The position numbers and the translations under genes were made by a program. A DNA stretch of 11,177 nucleotides from Spirochaetaceae bacterium (lineage in GTDB: Bacteria > Spirochaetota > Spirochaetia > Treponematales > Breznakiellaceae), in assembly GCA_031269165.1 (NCBI GenBank), contig JAISZQ010000051.1, forward strand, positions 1 through 11,177, written 5' to 3'. A model generated the notes under the pieces. That model saw nothing but the letters and a program-made list of their open reading frames with translations. It ran no database searches and was not told where the DNA came from. This document shows, in pieces, positions 6,050-11,177 of the stretch. Position 1 is the stretch's first letter. Every line of letters starts with the position of its first letter.

Positions 6050-7107
6050 TTGCCGTGAATTTCAGGATCGGGCGGGAAATGTATTTTTCTGAAATAAAAA
6101 TACCACACCGTCGTTAGTTGCAGAGACCAGCCCGAAGTCTTAAGGTAGGCCTCGTTCGCGTTGGAACCGGCTTCCAGATTTTCCGCATACCGGATCCTGT
6201 TGGACGTGGTAAAACTGGAGAGCGTAAATCTCGCCATGCCGCCATCGTCGTTTCCGTGCGCCCAGGAACGGGCAAAGAAATTCACTTTGGCCCGGTATTG
6301 CCAAAGCTGCCGCATATCTCCCGCATCAAGCGCCGCTTTAATCGCGGTTATCATCGACTGCAAACTCTCAAACGCCCAGTTTTTCTGCGAATTGCTGAAA
6401 TCAACGAGCTGTTTCGCGTAGGAATAGGCGTCGGGATAGCCGGGAACGGCCGTCACATAGTATTGCAGAAACTGCGTGTAACTCTCGATGGCCTTGTTCC
6501 ATTCTCCCACGTTTTCGTACGTCTTGCCAAGCAGAAAATACGTTGGCCCGGCATCAATCGTCTCTTTGAAGCGGGAAATCAACTCCTCATAATACCAGAT
6601 TTTTTGCGCCGGATCTTCGGTAATCCCGATCAATTGTTTCAGGCATTCCAGATGAATCGGATTCCCCCGGATGATAAGGTCGGGATAATTTTTGACAACC
6701 ATATCCAGATACATTGCCGCGACCGGATAGGCGTCCTGTTTCATATAGGCGTCGGCCACGGCAAGCAGGTAGTAAGAGTTGTATTGATCCTCTGGGGACT
6801 GCTCCACCCGGGCCGTGAGAAAATTGATCAGTTTATGGTACTGTTTCCGGCGCGCGAAAACATTCGCTATCTCGCGCACCGCGAAAAACGTGTCGATGTC
6901 ATCTGCGGCGTTGTCTTCAAGAATGGCAAACAAATCGGACAATTCTTTTTTTTCCGTTGCGCCGCCGGAGAGGTAATAGGCGTTAACCCGGCCTTTGTCG
7001 CTGTCGGCGGCTAAAGACCCGTTACAGGAAACCGCCGCCAAGACAATACCGGCGGACGCCAAGACAATGACGGTGGCTAAAACGGCAATCCAGCGTTTCT
7101 GTTTCAT
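6010..7107 (-). CDS. Exported TPR-like protein
   Basis: This 365-aa protein starts with a basic MKQKR and a hydrophobic stretch (7-27) ending in AAVSC, giving either a cleaved signal peptide or a relaxed spirochaete-style lipobox with C28. The mature part is all helical in appearance, with TPR-like helix pairs, for example 110-142 (YYLLAVADAYMKQDAYPVAAMYLDMVVKNYP) and 188-220 (PTYFLLGKTYENVGEWNKAIESYTQFLQYY). TPR proteins of this kind scaffold periplasmic or envelope complexes; no enzymatic motif is visible. Its ATG overlaps the TGA of the upstream gene (ATGA, 7107-7104), a sign of translational coupling in one operon. The transglycosylase follows. The C-terminal 100 residues do not look like TPRs and I do not recognise them. 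Confidence 0.7.
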   Translation of the reverse strand: MKQKRWIAVLATVIVLASAGIVLAAVSCNGSLAADSDKGRVNAYYLSGGATEKKELSDLFAILEDNAADDIDTFFAVREIANVFARRKQYHKLINFLTARVEQSPEDQYNSYYLLAVADAYMKQDAYPVAAMYLDMVVKNYPDLIIRGNPIHLECLKQLIGITEDPAQKIWYYEELISRFKETIDAGPTYFLLGKTYENVGEWNKAIESYTQFLQYYVTAVPGYPDAYSYAKQLVDFSNSQKNWAFESLQSMITAIKAALDAGDMRQLWQYRAKVNFFARSWAHGNDDGGMARFTLSSFTTSNRIRYAENLEAGSNANEAYLKTSGWSLQLTTVWYFYFRKIHFPPDPEIHGKWEWAGIYYGEKF

Positions 7108-8477
7108 TTCTGCCTCGATGTTTCAAGGAAAACCGCTTCGGGTCTCGTTAGGTTACGCTCAAGGGACGCGAGGGAGGGGTTTTCCTTTACGTGGGAAAAA
7201 AACGCGGCTATATAACCGGCTGTCTTCGTAACCGCTTCCTCGCGGAGCCATACGCCCTCTTTGTTTGCCGGTAAAAGAAACGGCAGTACCGGGTATTGTT
7301 GTGAGATAGCGGAAAAGTCTATCGCATGAACGCCGTTTATCGAAGCAAACAGAAACGGCGATTCCGATTCGAGCATCGTTTGCACAACGGCCATGTATTG
7401 GCGGTAACTGTTTTTTTGTTGCGCCCCGTCCCCCGCGACAAATAACACCGGAATTTCCGGATGAGGTATATTGTCCAAACGCGGAATCGGTTTTTGAAAT
7501 AGGTCCCTGAATAGAGTGCTGTTATTTTGCGACGTATTCGCGTCGGGCTCGTACGGCCGGTCTGAAAAATCGCAAAGAACGACACTCTCGATGGCAACGG
7601 CAGCCTTTACCGCCGGATTCGTCCTCAAAAAATTTTTATTCCCTGCCAGTCTGATTGATGCGGCGCCGCCCGCGCCATAGCCCAGCAAAAAAATGTTTTC
7701 GTAATCGGAAACCACCGCAGAGAATACGTCTGTCTTGAGCGCGGACAACAAAAACTGAATATCGGCTTCACGTTCCGCCGCCACGGAGAGTTGCTTTTCG
7801 ATCATCTTTATGTTTCTTGCGCCGTTTATCGTTCGCGCATATTGTTGTATCTTTTCCAAAACCGAAACGTCGACCGTCTTTCCGTTTTTATCGACTGCGG
7901 TAACGTCAACATAGGGCCGCGAAAAGGCCAGAACATCATAGCCTGTCTCGTTCAATGCGGCGCACACACCCTCAATCAGGGACAGCGGGACGGTTACCGG
8001 CGGGATGACGAGGACGAGATCGCCGCCTTTGCCGCTGTTGCCCCGGTAATAACTGACAAAAAGATCAACGCCGCGCGCGGGGTCGCTTACGGTAAACGGT
8101 GTTTTTTGCGTGTTGTCAACCGGCGTTTCCTCGCGGGGCAAAAAACGAAACGCGATGCCGAGCGAAAAGGCCAGCAACGCCGCCGCCATAAAAGGCAGAA
8201 TCCATGTGTTATGACGAGTAGGGGACTGTTTTAAGTGGGAAAAAATAGCGGCGACAGAAGGGAATTGCCAAACGCCATAGACGAGGGCAAACAAAAGAAG
8301 CGGAAAACACTCCGGTCTTACGCCATACGCCGGAATCATCGCCGCACCGCAAAACAGCGCGACAAACGGAAAGAACACGAATCCGTCCGCCTCCCGGAAA
8401 GCCTTCACGTAAGGGCGCACAATATGCAGAAACAAAAAAATCCCGATGATTGATTCAACGATTATCAGTTCAAACAT
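7104..8477 (-). CDS. Membrane-anchored alpha/beta-hydrolase-fold protein, probably inactive nucleophile
   Basis: Starting at ATG 8477 the protein has 457 aa. Four hydrophobic segments come first (about 3-20, 33-50, 57-78, 92-111), then a soluble domain. In that domain LVLVIPPV (155-162), LLGYGAGGAAS (264-274), VLFVAGDGAQ (344-353) and NGVHAID (381-387) are in the positions of the oxyanion strand, nucleophile elbow, acid turn and histidine loop of an alpha/beta hydrolase. D350 and H383 are present, but the nucleophile position of G-x-S-x-G is G268 (GYGAG), so classical catalysis looks unlikely. An upstream TTG (8573) would add 32 hydrophilic residues and is less likely than an ATG leading directly into a membrane segment. 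It overlaps the TPR-like gene by ATGA. Substrate and role are unknown. Confidence 0.7.
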   Translation of the reverse strand: MFELIIVESIIGIFLFLHIVRPYVKAFREADGFVFFPFVALFCGAAMIPAYGVRPECFPLLLFALVYGVWQFPSVAAIFSHLKQSPTRHNTWILPFMAAALLAFSLGIAFRFLPREETPVDNTQKTPFTVSDPARGVDLFVSYYRGNSGKGGDLVLVIPPVTVPLSLIEGVCAALNETGYDVLAFSRPYVDVTAVDKNGKTVDVSVLEKIQQYARTINGARNIKMIEKQLSVAAEREADIQFLLSALKTDVFSAVVSDYENIFLLGYGAGGAASIRLAGNKNFLRTNPAVKAAVAIESVVLCDFSDRPYEPDANTSQNNSTLFRDLFQKPIPRLDNIPHPEIPVLFVAGDGAQQKNSYRQYMAVVQTMLESESPFLFASINGVHAIDFSAISQQYPVLPFLLPANKEGVWLREEAVTKTAGYIAAFFSHVKENPSLASLERNLTRPEAVFLETSRQK

Positions 8478-8620
8478 GGTGCCGTCCGCAGGATATTGAT
8501 GGATGTGCCCGGAAACCACGAAGCGCGGAAGGGTTTGTCGGGCGAGGCAGACGACCTCTCGTACGCCGGACAATTTCCGCGTTTCGGAATGTCATTACCG
8601 CCTTAAGCCCTCGTCCCGAA

Positions 8621-9106
8621 CTAACCGAACCAAAAACGGGCGCCCAAGTTGAGATCAACATAGAAGCGGTCAAACCCCGGACTGGGCAGAATACCAAGAC
8701 CGGCGTGGGGAACAGCCTGTATAAACGCGTCGATAGAACCCGTTCTCCAGTCCAACCCGATAGGGAGCCGGAGGCCCGCACCTAGTCCGAACTCACCTTC
8801 CCATATCGAAATCCGCGCGTAAACGCCGCCACCGACAAAAAACAGTAAATCGCCGGGCCCCAATTTCGTGAGGGCTATTGGCAGGACCCAATAATCCGCG
8901 CTACCCCCAAGAGCCACCCCCTCTGATCTTATGTACCATGTGACCGCGCCGTGTAGCTGTTCGTTTGGACTGATTAAAATGCTCAGGCCCAGATCATCGA
9001 ACCCCGTCAGCGTGTTTCCGCCAGCCTGGAGACCGAGACCGATCGCATACGTCTCAATCGTAAGTGCCGTCAACAAAACCGCCGTCAAAGCCAAAATCTT
9101 CTTCAT
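8621..9106 (-). CDS. Small outer-membrane beta-barrel-like protein
   Basis: From ATG 9106 the protein has 161 aa; GGAGGG ends seven bases upstream and fixes this start over the in-frame ATG at 9163. Residues 1-21 (MKKILALTAVLLTALTIETYA) are a clear signal peptide with an AxA-like end. The mature part alternates polar and hydrophobic residues in glycine- and aromatic-rich strands (GLGLQAGGN, LHGAVTWYI, LLFFVGGGVYARI, FGLGAGLRLPIGLDW) and ends in LNLGARFWFG with a near-terminal aromatic, as in outer-membrane barrels. About eight strands would fit the length. The next gene in the same direction starts 143 bp on. The precise family is not recognised. Confidence 0.7.
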   Translation of the reverse strand: MKKILALTAVLLTALTIETYAIGLGLQAGGNTLTGFDDLGLSILISPNEQLHGAVTWYIRSEGVALGGSADYWVLPIALTKLGPGDLLFFVGGGVYARISIWEGEFGLGAGLRLPIGLDWRTGSIDAFIQAVPHAGLGILPSPGFDRFYVDLNLGARFWFG

Positions 9107-9268
9107 AATAAACCCTCCGCCATAAATTGAGTGAAATAACCCTATCCTAAAACCAGAAAACATGCTAGCCCGACCGGTTTGGGAACAGAGCCACTCGTAC
9201 TCTCATCGGCACATTTCGTTGCGGAGATTAATGTACGCAGGTCACGCGCCGCCTGGAGGGGTAGGGCA

Positions 9269-9283
9269 ATTGCCAACGGCAAT
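9269..9283. repeat. ATTGCC-AAC-GGCAAT palindrome, copy 1
   Basis: Six-base arms around AAC; an identical 15-mer occurs at 9670-9684. Confidence 0.6.
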
Positions 9284-9306
9284 CACGCCGCACACAATCC
9301 TTGCTA

Positions 9307-9322
9307 GGTACGGATGCGTACC
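9307..9322. repeat. GGTACG-GATG-CGTACC palindrome, copy 1
   Basis: Six-base perfect arms around GATG. The same 16-mer, again followed by a GGCT word, recurs at 9617-9632, so the two copies bracket the long palindromes at 9368-9578. Confidence 0.6.
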
Positions 9323-9367
9323 GGGCTTAGGGAGGGATGCCTCCCCGTCATTGCGCCCGTCACCCCC

Positions 9368-9463
9368 CGTCATTGCGAGCGTAGCGAAGCAATCCAGTTG
9401 CGGGCCTTCCCCGTCTGGATTGCTTCGTCGCTGACGGCAAATTGCCGCCTCCTCGCAATGACG
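9368..9463. repeat. REP-like long palindrome, copy 1
   Basis: It begins CGTCATTGCGAGCGTAGCG and ends CTCGCAATGACG, with AAGCAATCCAG and CTGGATTGCTT as inner arms, so almost the whole unit is self-complementary. This 'CATTGCGAG...AAGCAATCC' palindrome is a widespread extragenic repeat known from many bacterial genomes. In this copy a short palindrome (CGGCAA-A-TTGCCG, 9435-9447) replaces the TCGCT seen in copy 2. Confidence 0.8.
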
Positions 9464-9495
9464 GTGGTTCCCGCATCATTGCGCCCGTCAGCCCC

Positions 9496-9578
9496 CGTCA
9501 TTGCGAGCGTAGCGAAGCAATCCAGTTGCGGGCCTTTCCCATCTGGATTGCTTCGTCGCTTCGCTCCTCGCAATGACG
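9496..9578. repeat. REP-like long palindrome, copy 2
   Basis: This is the same unit as copy 1, starting 128 bp later and 83 bp long. It has the uninterrupted right arm CTTCGTCGCTTCGCTCCTCG. The preceding spacer (CATTGCGCCCGTCA) is also repeated before copy 1, so the pair is a tandem duplication. Confidence 0.8.
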
Positions 9579-9616
9579 AGGCCGCCTCGCCGAGGTACCG
9601 ACCGGTACCAGGCTTA

Positions 9617-9632
9617 GGTACGGATGCGTACC
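9617..9632. repeat. GGTACG-GATG-CGTACC palindrome, copy 2
   Basis: Identical 16-mer to 9307-9322. Confidence 0.6.
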
Positions 9633-9634
9633 AG

Positions 9635-9675
9635 GCTACTCGCTAATCACTTCCCCGCGATAACGGGCTATTGCC
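9635..9675 (-). repeat. Duplicate of the trpB 3' end
   Basis: These 41 bp match 9704-9744, the end of trpB, at 37 of 41 positions. Read on the minus strand they encode AIARYRGEVISE followed by TAG, against AIARYRGEVINE and TAG in the gene itself. The copy runs straight into the ATTGCC palindrome at 9670-9684. It is a fragment, not a gene. Confidence 0.8.
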
Positions 9676-9684
9676 AACGGCAAT
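9670..9684. repeat. ATTGCC-AAC-GGCAAT palindrome, copy 2
   Basis: Identical to 9269-9283 and fused to the inner end of the duplicated trpB tail; the ATTGCC half is shared with the trpB sequence itself. Confidence 0.6.
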
Positions 9685-9704
9685 CGCATCACGCACCGTC
9701 CACG

Positions 9705-10931
9705 CTACTCGTTTATAACTTCTCCGCGATAACGGGCTATTGCCGCAACGTCCTTGTCGCCGCGTCCGGAAAGGCAGATGATGATGCTGTCGTCTTTGGA
9801 AAAATCCCCGGCAATCTTGCAAGCGTGGGCAACGGCATGGGCACTCTCCACCGCCGGGATGATCCCCTCCGTGCGCGACAGGTATTCAAACGCGCTCACC
9901 GCTTCCTCGTCCGTCACGCTCACGTATTCCGCACGGCCCGACTCGTGGAGAAAAGCGTGTTCCGGGCCGATGCCGGGGTAGTCAAGCCCGGCAGAAATCG
10001 AGTAGACCGGCGCGATCTGGCCGTCCCCGTCCTGGCAAAAATAACTCTTCATGCCGTGGAAGACGCCGATGCTGCCTTTGGCGATCGTGGCCGCGTGTTC
10101 CTCCGTGTCAACACCCTTTCCGCCCGCCTCAAGCCCGATGAGGCGCACGTTTTTGTCGTTGATAAAGTGATAGAACATCCCCATCGCGTTGCTGCCGCCC
10201 CCGACACAGGCCAGCACCGCCACGGGCAACTTCTTCTCCGCCGCGAGAATCTGCTCCCGCGCCTCCGCGCTTATGACGCTCTGGAAGTCGCGGACCATCG
10301 TGGGAAACGGATGCGGCCCCATCACCGAGCCCAGACAGTAGTGCGTGTCGCGCACCCGACTCGCCCATTCACGCATCGCCGCGTTCACCGCGTCCTTCAG
10401 CACGCGCGTCCCCGACATGACCGCATTCACCTTCGCCCCGAGGAGCCGCATCCGGTAGACGTTCAGCGCCTGCCGCACCGTGTCCTCTTCGCCCATGAAC
10501 ACCTCGCACTCAAGCCCCAGCAGAGCCGCCGCCGTCGCCGCCGCGACCCCGTGTTGTCCCGCCCCCGTCTCCGCGATGAGCCGCGTCTTTCCCATTTTTT
10601 TGGCAAGCAACGCCTGGCCCAGCACATTGTTAATCTTGTGGCTCCCCGTGTGATTGAGATCCTCACGCTTGAGATAGACTTTCGCCCCGCCCAGATCCGC
10701 CGTCATCTTCCGCGCAAAGTAGAGCCGCGAGGGCCGCCCCGCGTAATGTTGCAACAATTCCGCCAACTCCGCCCGAAACCCCGCATCATCCTTGTAATGA
10801 TTGTACGCCTTTTCAAGCGCAATCACCTCGTTCATCAGCGTTTCGGGAATATACTGCCCCCCGAACTCGCCAAACCTGCCGTCTTTGCGCGTTTTATCCG
10901 TTTTGTTCATCGAAACCCCCAGCGCCTCCAT
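9705..10931 (-). CDS. trpB: Tryptophan synthase beta subunit
   Basis: This 408-aa PLP enzyme joins indole and serine to make tryptophan in the cytoplasm, normally as an alpha2-beta2 complex with TrpA. The N-end GRFGEFGGQYIPETLM (18-33) is the family signature. K99 in HTGSHKINN binds PLP, E121 in ETGAGQHG is the catalytic acid/base, GGGSN (244-248) binds the PLP phosphate, and SGRGDKD (388-394) closes the protein. Length and motifs fit an ordinary TrpB1 rather than the longer TrpB2. The ATG at 10931 has AGAGGA about five bases upstream; an internal ATG at 10910 is also possible. No trpA follows; instead a repeat block begins at once, with a copy of the gene's own last 41 bp. All catalytic residues are present, so it should be active if a TrpA is supplied elsewhere. 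Confidence 0.97.
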   Translation of the reverse strand: MEALGVSMNKTDKTRKDGRFGEFGGQYIPETLMNEVIALEKAYNHYKDDAGFRAELAELLQHYAGRPSRLYFARKMTADLGGAKVYLKREDLNHTGSHKINNVLGQALLAKKMGKTRLIAETGAGQHGVAAATAAALLGLECEVFMGEEDTVRQALNVYRMRLLGAKVNAVMSGTRVLKDAVNAAMREWASRVRDTHYCLGSVMGPHPFPTMVRDFQSVISAEAREQILAAEKKLPVAVLACVGGGSNAMGMFYHFINDKNVRLIGLEAGGKGVDTEEHAATIAKGSIGVFHGMKSYFCQDGDGQIAPVYSISAGLDYPGIGPEHAFLHESGRAEYVSVTDEEAVSAFEYLSRTEGIIPAVESAHAVAHACKIAGDFSKDDSIIICLSGRGDKDVAAIARYRGEVINE

Positions 10932-10935
10932 TAAG

Positions 10936-10979
10936 TCCTCTTAGAGTCTGTTCAAAATCTCCTCAAAGTCTGTTTAAAA
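10936..10979. repeat. Imperfect direct repeats in the trpB leader
   Basis: TCCTCTTAGAGTCTGTTCAAAA (10936-10957, written here as a 22-bp unit) is followed by a 20-bp variant at 10960-10979 that lacks two bases. On the minus strand both contain AACAGACT followed by an AG-rich ribosome-site-like word; the copy next to trpB supplies the actual AGAGGA. No convincing promoter is seen. Confidence 0.4.
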
Positions 10980-11014
10980 ACCCAGCAAAAGGGGGAACGG
11001 CAACAGGTTGCCGC

Positions 11015-11177
11015 GTCTCCCCCTCGCTCCGGTCTTGCGCCCTACGCTACCCCCTCTACGGGGACAAAACCATGCGGTGCATGGTTTTGTGGGCGTACCC
11101 CAAGCGTCCACGGATGGACGCAAGACTGAGTACGCCCCGGCCCGGAAGTCCGAAGCAGGACGCGAAGGACTGTAGGG
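11015..11177 (+). repeat. Dispersed repeat with nested inverted repeats
   Basis: The start (GTCTCCCCCTCGCTCC, 11015-11030, and TACGCTACCCCCTCTACGGG, 11043-11062) matches the repeat at 5800-5945 in the opposite orientation. Downstream are several stems: ACAAAACCATGC (11064-11075) with 11079-11090, CGTCCA (11105-11110) with TGGACG (11115-11120), GTCTTGCG (near 11032) with CGCAAGAC (near 11119), and GGGCGTAC (11091-11098) with GTACGCCC (near 11130). No coding sequence is seen from 10932 to the window end. Confidence 0.5.

Larger units (their letters stand above)
9107..9704. other. Gene-free, repeat-dense intergenic region
   Basis: No coding sequence is supported here. The stretch consists largely of short palindromes and direct repeats listed individually: two ATTGCC-AAC-GGCAAT palindromes, two GGTACG-GATG-CGTACC palindromes, two REP-like long palindromes, and a duplicate of the trpB tail. 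Frames open across it merely translate the repeats. The part nearest 9107-9165 is A/T-richer and should carry the promoter of the outer-membrane-like gene, but I see no convincing hexamers. Confidence 0.6.

Noticed and set aside
6118..7014. 298-codon plus-strand frame opposite the TPR-like gene
   Set aside because: No family resemblance; the minus strand has a signal peptide, TPR-like helices and operon coupling.
9368..9578. CRISPR array
   Set aside because: Only two units, each an 83-96 bp palindrome, with a repeated rather than unique spacer and no cas genes.
9162..9646. Short plus-strand open frames in the repeat block
   Set aside because: They translate palindromic repeats (for example the CERSEAIQ-type peptide common to such repeats) and have no independent support.
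9624..10934. Long open frame on the strand opposite trpB
   Set aside because: It is the arginine/histidine-rich shadow of the GC-rich trpB gene, which has complete family motifs.

Overview
The window looks like a piece of a spirochaete chromosome, most likely a Treponema relative of the termite-gut type. This is an inference from roughly 50% GC, the style of the envelope genes and the abundance of palindromic intergenic repeats; there is no rRNA or other decisive marker here. It falls into three parts: a decayed mobile region (1-4060), a minus-strand cell-envelope gene cluster (4604-9106), and trpB (9705-10931). The last two are separated and flanked by dense repeats.

Mobile region. The left edge holds the 3' end of an insertion-sequence transposase and two copies of its end motif (137-179). 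Next come a near-consensus promoter (204-232) and a hairpin-rich stretch of unknown function. A remnant prophage follows: a small PBECR-like nuclease-domain gene on the minus strand (323-784), a 566-aa tail/baseplate-like protein on the plus strand (906-2606), a strong hairpin between convergent genes, and an intact tyrosine recombinase (2655-3935, minus). The integrase start lies next to the 3' end of a tRNA-Lys(CUU) gene (4061-4133, minus), the classic integration arrangement. Head, packaging, lysis and replication genes are not in the window.

Between the tRNA and the envelope cluster are two tandem hairpin elements exactly 183 bp apart. They share their outer ends but have unrelated, individually self-complementary centres.

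Envelope cluster (all minus; transcribed in the order 9106 to 4604): a small outer-membrane/beta-barrel-like protein, a membrane-anchored alpha/beta-hydrolase-fold protein whose nucleophile serine appears replaced by glycine, a TPR-like exported protein overlapping it by ATGA, and an MltD-type lytic transglycosylase with SLT and LysM domains. The open frame of the transglycosylase runs upstream through a dispersed repeat, so its start is uncertain. Together the genes suggest peptidoglycan/envelope maintenance, but only the transglycosylase has a clear biochemical role.

Tryptophan region. trpB (tryptophan synthase beta) is intact and has no trpA directly after it. A 41-bp copy of its 3' end, stop codon included, sits just downstream among REP-like palindromes (9269-9684). 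Another repeat-rich stretch with nested inverted repeats lies upstream (about 11015-11177) and shares motifs with the repeat inside the transglycosylase 5' region.
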